Assembly: GCF_024168045.1 (NCBI RefSeq)
Contig: NZ_CP100126.1
Coordinates: forward strand, 17,501 to 81,500
Direction: 5' to 3'
DNA length: 64,000 nt
DNA from: Dorea longicatena
GTDB lineage: Bacteria; Bacillota; Clostridia; Lachnospirales; Lachnospiraceae
Shown: in pieces, positions 1 through 9,392 of the stretch
How positions within the stretch are numbered: position 1 is the first letter of the stretch
How the letters are laid out: the number at the start of each line of letters is the position of its first letter
Notes under the pieces: generated by a model
Databases searched by the model: none
What the model was told of the DNA's origin: nothing
Seen by the model: the letters and a program-made list of their open reading frames with translations, nothing else
Translations under genes and position numbers: made by a program

Positions 1-1765
<1,765 letters not shown>

Positions 1766-1841
1766 AAGCAAGGTGATAGGTAGGATGAAAGGAAATATTT
1801 CTTGTATGCAGTTTTGAAGGTACATAGCTTCAATTGAAGAT

Positions 1842-1915
1842 GGCCCAGTGGCTCAGTTGGTTAGAGCGCCGCCCTGTCACGGCGGAGGTCGAGAGTTCGA
1901 GTCTCTTCTGGGTCG
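1842..1915 (+). tRNA. tRNA-Asp (GTC)
   Basis: Complete cloverleaf of 74 nt with acceptor stem GGCCCAG/CTGGGTC, discriminator G and anticodon GTC at 1876-1878. The CCA end is not encoded. It is the first of seven tightly packed tRNAs following the 23S gene, presumably co-transcribed with the rRNA operon. Confidence 0.97.
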
Positions 1916-1922
1916 TTTGTAT

Positions 1923-1995
1923 GGGATCATAGCTCAGCTGGGAGAGCATCTGCCTTACAAGCAGAGGGTCATAGGTTCGAGCCCTATTGGTCCCA
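1923..1995 (+). tRNA. tRNA-Val (TAC)
   Basis: 73-nt cloverleaf, acceptor GGGATCA/TGGTCCC with one wobble pair, anticodon loop CTTACAA giving TAC, discriminator A. It lies 7 nt after tRNA-Asp. Confidence 0.97.
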
Positions 1996-2011
1996 TCAAA
2001 TTAAATAATAT

Positions 2012-2093
2012 GGATGGATTCCCGAGTGGCCAAAGGGGACAGACTGTAAATCTGCTGCAAATTGCTTCGGTGGTTCGAATCCACCTCCATCCA
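2012..2093 (+). tRNA. tRNA-Tyr (GTA)
   Basis: 82-nt type II tRNA with a long variable arm, acceptor GGATGGA/TCCATCC, anticodon GTA at 2046-2048. The long variable arm with a GTA anticodon is the expected bacterial tRNA-Tyr form. Confidence 0.96.
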
Positions 2094-2110
2094 TTAGCCG
2101 TAAGGCACTC

Positions 2111-2183
2111 GCCGATGTGGCTCAATTGGCAGAGCAGCTGATTTGTAATCAGCAGGTTATCGGTTCGAGTCCGATCATCGGCT
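2111..2183 (+). tRNA. tRNA-Thr (TGT)
   Basis: 73-nt cloverleaf, acceptor GCCGATG/CATCGGC, anticodon stem GCTGA/TCAGC with loop TTTGTAA, so the anticodon is TGT. Discriminator T. Confidence 0.96.
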
Positions 2184-2209
2184 TTAAGTCACAAGACTTA
2201 ACTTAATAT

Positions 2210-2283
<74 letters not shown>

Positions 2284-2306
2284 CTCACACATAATATTAT
2301 GTGTAT

Positions 2307-2379
2307 GCCCAGATAGCTCAGTCGGTAGAGCAGAGGATTGAAAATCCTCGTGTCACTGGTTCGATTCCGGTTCTGGGCA
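2307..2379 (+). tRNA. tRNA-Phe (GAA)
   Basis: 73-nt cloverleaf, acceptor GCCCAGA/TCTGGGC, anticodon loop TTGAAAA giving GAA, discriminator A. Confidence 0.97.
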
Positions 2380-2401
2380 TTTTCCTTGCAAAAGGAAATG
2401 A

Positions 2402-2474
2402 GGGCGTGTAGCTCAGGTGGTAGAGCACTTGACTTTTAATCAAGTTGTCCGGGGTTCGAATCCCCGCACGCTCA
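2402..2474 (+). tRNA. tRNA-Lys (TTT)
   Basis: 73-nt cloverleaf, acceptor GGGCGTG/CACGCTC with one G-T pair, anticodon loop CTTTTAA giving TTT. It is the last tRNA of the cluster and is followed by an intrinsic terminator. Confidence 0.96.
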
Positions 2475-2486
2475 TGGAATGAGAGT

Positions 2487-2518
2487 GAAGTAGTATATAA
2501 GTACTGCTTCTTTTTTTT
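2487..2518 (+). terminator. terminator of the rRNA-tRNA operon
   Basis: Imperfect hairpin with arms GAAGTAGTAT and GTACTGCTTC (two G-T pairs) followed by eight T. It lies 12 nt after tRNA-Lys, with no gene in between. Confidence 0.85.
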
Positions 2519-2529
2519 GCTAAAAATGA

Positions 2530-2558
2530 TTGACAGAAGTCAGAAAAATGTTTATATT
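2530..2558 (+). promoter_or_regulatory. sigma-A promoter of the Mn-riboswitch / P-type ATPase unit
   Basis: Perfect -35 TTGACA (2530-2535), exactly 17 bp spacer, then TATATT (2553-2558). The predicted start near 2565 coincides with the first strand of the riboswitch P1 stem, which supports both calls. Confidence 0.85.
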
Positions 2559-2565
2559 ATATTTT

Positions 2566-2678
2566 AATAAAAGGGAGTAATCGGCATCTATTTATTTTTA
2601 AGGATAGATGTTTACGATGACGTCAGTACGATGACAGACAGGTCATCCGTATCGTAATGAAATGGTGAGACTTTTATT
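2566..2678 (+). promoter_or_regulatory. yybP-ykoY (manganese) riboswitch
   Basis: The leader carries the hallmarks of the yybP-ykoY family: P1 arms AATAAAAG (2566-2573) and CTTTTATT (2671-2678) pair perfectly, the 5' arm runs straight into GGGAGTA and the 3' arm is preceded by GTGAGA, the conserved bases around P1. The family is known to sense Mn2+ and to control Mn2+/cation exporters, including P-type ATPases, which fits the downstream gene. The 3' P1 strand is shared with the terminator stem, so ligand-stabilised P1 would block the terminator (an ON switch). The mechanism is inferred; the pairing is directly visible. Confidence 0.8.
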
Positions 2679-2712
2679 GCATAGTTTTTGTGCAATAAAG
2701 GGCTCTTTTTTT
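2668..2712 (+). terminator. riboswitch expression-platform terminator
   Basis: Stem CTTTTATTGCA (2671-2681) with TGCAATAAAG (2691-2700), closed further by GAG/CTC, then seven T (2706-2712). Its 5' arm overlaps the 3' strand of riboswitch P1, so the two structures are mutually exclusive. Confidence 0.8.
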
Positions 2713-2782
2713 ATTATTAAGATTTACGCTTTATTTTGCACAACGGTTTTGTATAACTTTGCGCAACAGAAAGGAGAATAAG

Positions 2783-5335
2783 ATGTTAACAAGTGAACAG
2801 GCAAAGAAGAATCAGGAAAAATATGGATTCAATGAATTGACGGAAGGAAAAAAGAAAAGTGTACTCCGGATATTTCTGGAACAATTCAAAGATTTTCTGG
2901 TTATTATATTGATCGTGTCGGCGGTCATATCAGGAATTCTCGGAGATGCGGAGAGTGCAATTGTTATCTTCGTCGTGATCACGATGAACGCGGTTCTTGG
3001 AACGATACAGACGGTAAAGGCGGAGCAGTCACTGGACAGTTTAAAGCAGTTATCGGCACCGGAAGCCAAGGTTGTGCGTGATGGCAGCGTGATCCAGATC
3101 CCGTCCAGGGAAGTCACGATCGGTGATGAAGTGATCCTCGAAGCAGGAGACTGTATCCCGGCAGACGGAAAGCTGATCGAATGTGCAAGTCTGAAAGTAG
3201 ATGAAAGTGCTCTGACGGGAGAAAGCATTTCTATAGAGAAGAATCTGGATGAAGTGGAAGAAGCTGCGGCACTGGGAGATCAGACGAACCGAGTATTTTC
3301 CGGAAGCTTCGTCACATATGGAAGAGGAAGATATGAAGTAACTGCGATCGGTATGAAGACAGAAGTCGGAAAGATTGCAGATCTTATGAAGAATACTTCG
3401 GAAAAGAGGACACCGCTGCAGGTGAATCTGGATGATTTCGGAAAGAAATTATCGGTGCTGATCCTGGCATTTTCTGTAGTGATATTCGGAGTGAATGTAT
3501 TTCAGGGTGAATCGTGGGGTTCGGCATTTATGTTCGCTGTTGCACTTGCAGTTGCGGCAATACCGGAGGCTTTAAGCTCGATCGTTACGATCGTGTTATC
3601 CTTCGGTACGCAGAAGATGGCAAAGGAACATGCAATCATACGTAAGCTGCAGGCAGTGGAAGGTCTGGGAAGTGTATCGATTGTCTGTTCGGATAAGACG
3701 GGAACGCTTACGCAGAATAAGATGACGGTCGAGGATTATTATGTAAATGGAAAGAGGATTCCGGCAGGAAAGATTGATCTGAAGAATGAAAATGAAAAAT
3801 TACTTTTAAGATTCAGTATTCTTTGTAATGATTCTACGAATACGGACGGACAGGAGATCGGTGATCCGACAGAGACGGCGCTCATCAATCTTGGAACGAA
3901 TCTTGGTATTGATGCGATGCAGGTAAGGGAGAGATACCCGAGATTGTCGGAAGTGCCGTTTGATAGTGACCGGAAGCTGATGTCGACTGCTCACAATATG
4001 AATGATGCACTCCTTCAGGAAGGACATATGATGATCGTAAAAGGTGCGGTAGATGTCCTGTTGGAGCGTATGGACAGAATACGGGTTGGGAATACTGTAA
4101 GGAAGATGAAAGATTCCGACCGGGAGGACATTGCCGTCCAGAACATGCAATTTTCCAAAGAAGGCTTAAGGGTTCTTGCATTTGCATATAAGCAGATGGA
4201 GGAAGAGAAAGAGATCGGTACGGAGGATGAGGACCAGCTGATATTTATCGGTCTGATCGCAATGATGGATCCGCCGAGAGAAGAATCGAGACTTGCGGTG
4301 GAGGAGTGCAGACGTGCGGGAATCCGTCCGATCATGATCACCGGTGACCATAAGATTACTGCAGCGGCTATTGCAAAGAGAATCGGCATCTTAAAAGAAG
4401 AATCGGAGGCCTGCGAGGGAGCCGTAATTGAAGATATGTCGGACGAAGAGCTGAAGGATTTCGTAGAAGGAATCTCTGTGTATGCGAGGGTTTCGCCGGA
4501 ACATAAGATCCGAATTGTCCGTGCATGGCAGGAAAAAGGGAATATCGTAGCAATGACAGGTGACGGTGTGAATGATGCACCGGCGTTGAAACAGGCCGAT
4601 ATCGGTGTTGCGATGGGAGTGACCGGAAGTGAGGTTGCCAAGGATGCGGCAGCGATGGTCCTGACGGATGATAATTTCGCAACCATTGTAAAAGCTGTGG
4701 AAAATGGAAGAAATCTGTATCAGCATATTAAAAATGCGATTCAATTCCTGTTGTCCGGTAACTTCGGGGCAATTCTGGTTGTATTATGTGCATCCGTTGC
4801 CGGACTGCCGGTTCCATTTGCACCGGTGCATCTGCTGTTCATTAATCTGCTGACAGACAGTCTGCCGGCAATTGCACTGGGAGTAGAACCACATTCCAAA
4901 GCGGTTATGGAGCAGAGACCACGACCAATGAGCGAGTCAATCCTTACAAAGCCATATCTGCTGAGTATCGCAACGGAAGGAGTAAGCATCGGTGTAATGA
5001 CGATGGCTGCATTCCTGATCGGATACACAAGCCAGAATGCAGCTCTTGCAAGTACGATGGCATTCGGAACCTTATGCATGAGCCGTCTGGTGCATGGATT
5101 TAACTGTAAAGATGATAAGCCGGTAATATTTACAAAGAGATTCTTTAATAATAAGTATCTGATCGGAGCATTTGTCCTGGGTATGATCCTGATCACAAGT
5201 GTTCTTATGATTCCGGGACTGCACGGAATGTTCAAAGTAGTTACGTTGAGCCTGAAGCAGCTGATGACAGTATACGGGCTTGCATTGTTGAATCTTCCTG
5301 TGATCCAGGGAATGAAATATTTGAAAGAGAGATAG
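2783..5335 (+). CDS. P-type cation-transporting ATPase (PMCA/SERCA-like, probably Mn2+/Ca2+ export)
   Basis: An 850-aa P2-type ATPase. Visible signatures are the N-terminal cation-ATPase domain (SEQAKKNQEKYGFNEL), TGES in the actuator domain, the phosphorylation motif DKTGT with Asp near residue 304, and TGDGVNDAPALKQADIG in the P domain. M4 has AAIPEAL and M6 has NLLTDSLPAIALG, where the Asn and Asp match cation ligands of the SERCA family. The ATG at 2783 is chosen because AAAGGAG lies 6 nt upstream; a TTG 24 nt earlier overlaps that ribosome site. The Mn-type riboswitch upstream suggests manganese detoxification, as shown for related riboswitch-controlled ATPases; this substrate is inferred. 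It is followed 9 nt later by an AI-2E-family permease, probably in one operon. Confidence 0.93.
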   Translation: MLTSEQAKKNQEKYGFNELTEGKKKSVLRIFLEQFKDFLVIILIVSAVISGILGDAESAIVIFVVITMNAVLGTIQTVKAEQSLDSLKQLSAPEAKVVRDGSVIQIPSREVTIGDEVILEAGDCIPADGKLIECASLKVDESALTGESISIEKNLDEVEEAAALGDQTNRVFSGSFVTYGRGRYEVTAIGMKTEVGKIADLMKNTSEKRTPLQVNLDDFGKKLSVLILAFSVVIFGVNVFQGESWGSAFMFAVALAVAAIPEALSSIVTIVLSFGTQKMAKEHAIIRKLQAVEGLGSVSIVCSDKTGTLTQNKMTVEDYYVNGKRIPAGKIDLKNENEKLLLRFSILCNDSTNTDGQEIGDPTETALINLGTNLGIDAMQVRERYPRLSEVPFDSDRKLMSTAHNMNDALLQEGHMMIVKGAVDVLLERMDRIRVGNTVRKMKDSDREDIAVQNMQFSKEGLRVLAFAYKQMEEEKEIGTEDEDQLIFIGLIAMMDPPREESRLAVEECRRAGIRPIMITGDHKITAAAIAKRIGILKEESEACEGAVIEDMSDEELKDFVEGISVYARVSPEHKIRIVRAWQEKGNIVAMTGDGVNDAPALKQADIGVAMGVTGSEVAKDAAAMVLTDDNFATIVKAVENGRNLYQHIKNAIQFLLSGNFGAILVVLCASVAGLPVPFAPVHLLFINLLTDSLPAIALGVEPHSKAVMEQRPRPMSESILTKPYLLSIATEGVSIGVMTMAAFLIGYTSQNAALASTMAFGTLCMSRLVHGFNCKDDKPVIFTKRFFNNKYLIGAFVLGMILITSVLMIPGLHGMFKVVTLSLKQLMTVYGLALLNLPVIQGMKYLKER

Positions 5336-5344
5336 AAACAGAGA

Positions 5345-6502
5345 ATGGAATTGAGAAAAGAAACGGTAAAACAGATCAGGGGGCTGATCGTATTTACGGC
5401 ATTATTGATCGTCTGTCTGTGGAAATATGATGTTGTGATGGATGCGTTTAGATTCGTATTGAATATTTTATATCCATTTCTGCTTGGCGGTGCGATTGCA
5501 TTCGTCTTAAGCGTTCCGATGAATTTTGTGGAAAGAAAATTATTCACGGAGAGAAAGTTTCCTGAAAAATATAAAAGAAAATATGCCAGAGGGATCAGTC
5601 TTCTGATCGTTCTTTCCGGTGTGATCGGGCTTCTTGCAATTATCATGTTCGGGCTGATTCCGCAGCTTGCCGGGACATTTGCCAGTCTCGGCAAGAGTAT
5701 CCAGGATTTTATCCCGCAGCTGCAGGAGTGGGCAGATCATTGGTTTCATAATAATAAGGAGATCATGAATGTAGTCAACAATCTGGAATTTGACTGGAAC
5801 AAGGTGATGGAGGCTGCGATGGAGTTCCTGAAGAACGGAGCCGGAAGTATGCTGGAATCCACGATCAATACAGCGAAAAATATCATTGGTGCCGTGGGAA
5901 CATTCTTTATCACTTTTGTATTTGCAATGTATATTTTGCTGCAGAAAGAAAAGCTGGGAAGACAGGCGAAAAAAGTGTTATTTGCATTTGTCAGAAAGGG
6001 AAGAGCAGAGGCTGCGTTGGAGGTTCTTGCATTGACATATAAGACATTCTCCAGTTTTCTGACGGGACAGTGTGTAGAGGCTCTGATCCTGGGATCCATG
6101 TTCGTGATTGCGATGACGCTGCTTAGGCTTCCGTATGCACTTCTTACGGGAATTGTGATCGCATTTACCGCATTGATCCCGATCTTTGGAGCATTCATCG
6201 GCTGTGCGGTCGGTGCGTTTCTGATATTTATGGTGAGTCCGGTCCAGGCATTGATATTTATCGTACTGTTCCTGGTACTCCAGCAGATAGAGGGCAATCT
6301 GATCTATCCGCATGTGGTGGGTAATTCGGTCGGCCTTCCGTCTATCTGGGTGCTGGCTGCGGTAAGTATAGGCGGAAGCCTGATGGGGATCGTTGGAATG
6401 TTGATCTTTATTCCGCTGATGTCAGTGTTCTATGCTTTGTTCCGGGAAGTTGTCTACATTAAACTGCGGCAGAAAAAGATTTATCCACAGGATATTGGGT
6501 GA
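5345..6502 (+). CDS. AI-2E family transporter
   Basis: A 385-aa integral membrane protein of the AI-2E/PerM family (PF01594 type). It has an N-terminal membrane pair, a soluble stretch around residues 100-170, and a C-terminal bundle with the family-typical region IPIFGAFIGC through QQIEGNLIYPHVVG. The family includes YtvI-like proteins and Na+(Li+)/H+ antiporters; the substrate cannot be told here. It starts 9 nt after the ATPase with only a weak ribosome site, suggesting translational coupling. Its last codons contain a perfect DnaA box (6481-6489). Confidence 0.88.
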   Translation: MELRKETVKQIRGLIVFTALLIVCLWKYDVVMDAFRFVLNILYPFLLGGAIAFVLSVPMNFVERKLFTERKFPEKYKRKYARGISLLIVLSGVIGLLAIIMFGLIPQLAGTFASLGKSIQDFIPQLQEWADHWFHNNKEIMNVVNNLEFDWNKVMEAAMEFLKNGAGSMLESTINTAKNIIGAVGTFFITFVFAMYILLQKEKLGRQAKKVLFAFVRKGRAEAALEVLALTYKTFSSFLTGQCVEALILGSMFVIAMTLLRLPYALLTGIVIAFTALIPIFGAFIGCAVGAFLIFMVSPVQALIFIVLFLVLQQIEGNLIYPHVVGNSVGLPSIWVLAAVSIGGSLMGIVGMLIFIPLMSVFYALFREVVYIKLRQKKIYPQDIG

Positions 6503-6512
6503 TTGTGGATAA
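6481..6512. promoter_or_regulatory. inverted pair of perfect DnaA boxes (or small terminator)
   Basis: TTATCCACA (6481-6489) and its inverse TGTGGATAA (6504-6512) are separated by 14 nt, the first lying within the end of the permease gene. Both match the DnaA-box consensus TTATNCACA exactly. Because the arms are complementary and CTTTT follows, the same sequence could also act as a weak terminator between the convergent genes. Confidence 0.45.
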
Positions 6513-6522
6513 CTTTTGGGGA

Positions 6523-7179
6523 TTAAGCATCGGTTTTATCTTTGCTGCCTTTGCTGTCCTTTCCATTCTGGCCTTTGCTCCAGATACGGAGGGCGGCGAG
6601 GATCCCGAATGTATACAGGATCGTCACGAGTATTACCGGATTATCCTTCAGAAAATAAATAACAAGGATAACGGATAACAGACAGACGGAGAGCTGGAAT
6701 GTAGTCCAGAATCTTTTCTCACGTACTTCTTTTGCCTGCTGGAGAAGTTCCATACGTTTCTGTTCCATGCGGAGATACTCCATCAGATCTTCATCGCTGA
6801 TGCGGGAGAGGATCTGTTCATCACGGTTCATCTCGATCTTGCGTTTGGAACGGAAATTGGAGAAAAATTCGCGGAACAGATGTTCGTCTTTGGAGCGGGA
6901 TTTTTCCTGTTGTTCGTAGAAATCTTCTTCCAGGTCATCGTCGTCTTCTTCTTCTTCCGCATCTTTTGGTGAAGATTCTTTTGTATTTTGGGTGTCACTG
7001 AATTTGTTAGTGTTATCGGCAGTTTTACCGTCGGTAGCTTTGCTTTCAGTATCTGAAGTTTCCTGCGCAGCAGATACAGTTTTCTCCTCATCAGAAACAG
7101 GATAAAGCACAACGTTGTCAGTTCCTTTAGTCTCAGACGATTCTTCGGTCTGTACTGCTTTTTCTATATTTTCGGACAT
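6523..7179 (-). CDS. hypothetical acidic membrane protein
   Basis: A 218-aa protein with no family I recognise. The first 90 residues are polar and low-complexity, rich in E, D, S, T and K, ending in a run of acidic residues. A charged helical segment follows (residues about 105-150), then two adjacent hydrophobic segments near residues 160-200 (LSVCLLSVILVIYFL and VILVTILYTFGILAAL), and a short Lys/Ser-rich tail. This suggests a membrane-anchored protein with a long disordered N-terminal arm on the cytoplasmic side. It is convergent with the AI-2E permease and divergent from the Jet operon. A GAGGTAAA-type ribosome site precedes the ATG. Confidence 0.75.
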   Translation of the reverse strand: MSENIEKAVQTEESSETKGTDNVVLYPVSDEEKTVSAAQETSDTESKATDGKTADNTNKFSDTQNTKESSPKDAEEEEDDDDLEEDFYEQQEKSRSKDEHLFREFFSNFRSKRKIEMNRDEQILSRISDEDLMEYLRMEQKRMELLQQAKEVREKRFWTTFQLSVCLLSVILVIYFLKDNPVILVTILYTFGILAALRIWSKGQNGKDSKGSKDKTDA

Positions 7180-7357
7180 AATTTTACCTCCGTCTTCATT
7201 TCTATATTGTCTTTTATTTTATCTTTATTATTTTATCATATCAGCTATGAAGGCAAAAAACAAATAAAGAGTACATAAAATTCTGGAAAATAACTTGCAG
7301 TAGAAAAACTCCCCTAAAAATGGTAGAATTGTAAGGAATCATTTGGAGGAAAACAAG

Positions 7358-8722
7358 ATGCAGTTAATGAATGAAATCCCGGATACGTTCTGGAGTCTGT
7401 TCCGTTCGGTCAACCGGGATATTTATATTGAAGCACTTTTATGTATTAATGAAGAATACGAATATAATAATTATTTCCTGACGAAAGAGGTGTGCATCCA
7501 GATCTTAAGTGATATGAATGCGAAGAAGCGCTTTGAGCTACAGCGGGAGGAAAATGATACAGACTTTGATATGTTGGAGACGCCTTCTTCGAGGATCTTA
7601 AACTGGCTGCTGCGGGCAGGATGGCTGAAGCGTATCGAGGATTATAATACACTGGTGACAAATATTGTCATTCCGGATTATGCGGCGGTGATGATCGATG
7701 CATTTGAAAAGCTGAATTCGGAAGATGCATCGGAGACGGACATTTATATTCAGAATGTGTATGCAACGCTGTATGCGTTCCGCAATGATCCGCGGGCAAG
7801 TGTCGGGCTCTTAAGGACGGCTCTGGTGAATACGAGGCGGCTGAATAAGGCAATGCAGGATATGCTTCATAATATGAATAAATTCTTTGCGAAGCTCTTG
7901 CAGCAGGATTCTTACAGTGGGATTCTGCGGGAACATCTAGACAGTTATGTGGAAGAGATCGTATGGAAGAAGTATCATATTCTGAAAACATCGGACAACT
8001 TTTATATCTATAAGATGGATATTAAGAAATGTCTGAGAGAGATCCGGGATGATGAAGCATTTATCATGAAGGTACAGGCACGGTCGAAGATGCTGGGAGA
8101 TAACCAGGATGATGTGTTGGATCTGTTGGATCTGATCGAGCGTGGATTTGACGATATCGAGCACCGCATTGCCAATATGGACAAAGAACATACGAAATAT
8201 GTCCGGGCAACGGTAACCAGAATGAATTATCTGTTAAGCGGTGAGACAGATACGAAGGGCCTGGTGGTACAGCTTCTGAATAAGATGTCGGAAGAAACGG
8301 AGCAGATGGAAGAGATCATCACAGAGACTGGAAAGCGCATGAATCTGTCACTTCTGGAGATCCTGTCAGAGAAGTCTTTATATAAGAGAAGAAAATCCAG
8401 AAAAGACTTCATCAGTCAGCTGCTTCCGGATGAGACGACGGGTGATCTGGATAAGGACGATATCTTAAGACTGAACCGGATACAGATGCGGTTCAGCAAG
8501 AAGCAGATTGAAGAATTCATCGAAAATAATATGGAAGATGAAGTGATGGATGCGTCGAAGATCAATATTGCTGACGAGGAAGAATTTGAAAAACTGATTC
8601 TTGCTTATGATTACAGTACGCGTAAGAACAGCAGATATATGGTGCTGGAAGAAGAACCGGAGATGGTGGAAAAGGACGGATACCGGTATCCGGCACTCAG
8701 GTTTGTGAAACGGCGAGTGTAA
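7358..8722 (+). CDS. jetA: JetA-like condensin kleisin subunit (DUF5716 type)
   Basis: A 454-aa, largely helical, charged protein, first of a three-gene operon whose other members are a small DUF4194-type protein and a giant SMC-like ATPase. This order and size match JetA-JetB-JetC of Wadjet systems, where JetA is the MukF/MksF-like kleisin. The N-terminal segment (IPDTFWSLFRSVNRD) resembles the family start as I recall it. ATG at 7358 is chosen over an earlier TTG because GGAGG lies 8 nt upstream. No JetD nuclease is encoded nearby, so the complex may act as a chromosome condensin rather than a plasmid-cleaving defence system; that is inference. Confidence 0.8.
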   Translation: MQLMNEIPDTFWSLFRSVNRDIYIEALLCINEEYEYNNYFLTKEVCIQILSDMNAKKRFELQREENDTDFDMLETPSSRILNWLLRAGWLKRIEDYNTLVTNIVIPDYAAVMIDAFEKLNSEDASETDIYIQNVYATLYAFRNDPRASVGLLRTALVNTRRLNKAMQDMLHNMNKFFAKLLQQDSYSGILREHLDSYVEEIVWKKYHILKTSDNFYIYKMDIKKCLREIRDDEAFIMKVQARSKMLGDNQDDVLDLLDLIERGFDDIEHRIANMDKEHTKYVRATVTRMNYLLSGETDTKGLVVQLLNKMSEETEQMEEIITETGKRMNLSLLEILSEKSLYKRRKSRKDFISQLLPDETTGDLDKDDILRLNRIQMRFSKKQIEEFIENNMEDEVMDASKINIADEEEFEKLILAYDYSTRKNSRYMVLEEEPEMVEKDGYRYPALRFVKRRV

Positions 8723-8747
8723 TAGATAAAAGGAGTTCTGAAAATAA

Positions 8748-9392
8748 ATGATAGATTACTACGAACAGTTAACCCAGGAAGAAAAAGAAGAGGTCACAGA
8801 GGTCATCCAGACACTGTACCGTCAGACATTTCTACTGGAAAGAAAATTTGATAAACGTGCGGGAAGGATGCAGTATACAAAAGAATACCGTACCTGTACG
8901 AAGCATCTGGAATTTTTTAAAGCATATTTTGAGGTGGCGGGGATCACACTGCGGGAAAATGTACATATGGGTGTGATCTATATCCAGGGAGAGCAGTTAT
9001 GGGGTGAGAAGCTGCCGCGTCTGGCGACGATCTATTTACTGGTGCTGAAGCTTATCTATGACGAGCAGATGCAGACTGCATCGTCGAGCAGCCATGTGGT
9101 GACAACACTTGGTGCAGTAAACGGAAAAGCGGGAGAATTTCATGTATTGAAGAGTCTTCCGTCAATTACGGAAATGAGACGGACGATCGCACTTCTGAAG
9201 AAGTATCAGATCATCGAGCCGCTTGATGTTCTGGAAGAATTAAACGAGTCGACCCGCTTGGTCATCTACCCTTGTATCCATACGGTACTTTTAGGAGATG
9301 ACATCAGGGAATTATTAGCAACATTCAGTGAGGAGGATCAAATTGGAGACGAAGCAGCCATTCAAAGCACTCTCGAAGATATGCCTGAATAA
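8748..9392 (+). CDS. jetB: JetB-like condensin accessory subunit (DUF4194 type)
   Basis: A 214-aa protein placed between jetA and jetC. The family (DUF4194) is the kite/MukE-like subunit that bridges the kleisin and the SMC heads. Visible are a helical N-terminal winged-helix region and a segment with LPRLATIYLLVLKLIYDE that fits the family. It starts 25 nt after jetA behind AAAGGAG and its 3' end overlaps the jetC start by 50 nt, which implies tight translational coupling and a fixed stoichiometry. Confidence 0.8.
   Translation: MIDYYEQLTQEEKEEVTEVIQTLYRQTFLLERKFDKRAGRMQYTKEYRTCTKHLEFFKAYFEVAGITLRENVHMGVIYIQGEQLWGEKLPRLATIYLLVLKLIYDEQMQTASSSSHVVTTLGAVNGKAGEFHVLKSLPSITEMRRTIALLKKYQIIEPLDVLEELNESTRLVIYPCIHTVLLGDDIRELLATFSEEDQIGDEAAIQSTLEDMPE

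Noticed and set aside
1848..2141. 97-codon open frame through the tRNA genes
   Set aside because: It covers four complete tRNA cloverleaves, so it is a chance frame.
4741..5694. 317-codon open frame on the minus strand opposite the P-type ATPase and permease
   Set aside because: Both plus-strand proteins show clear family motifs; the antisense frame is Ile/Asn/Ser-rich with no ribosome site, a shadow of codon use.
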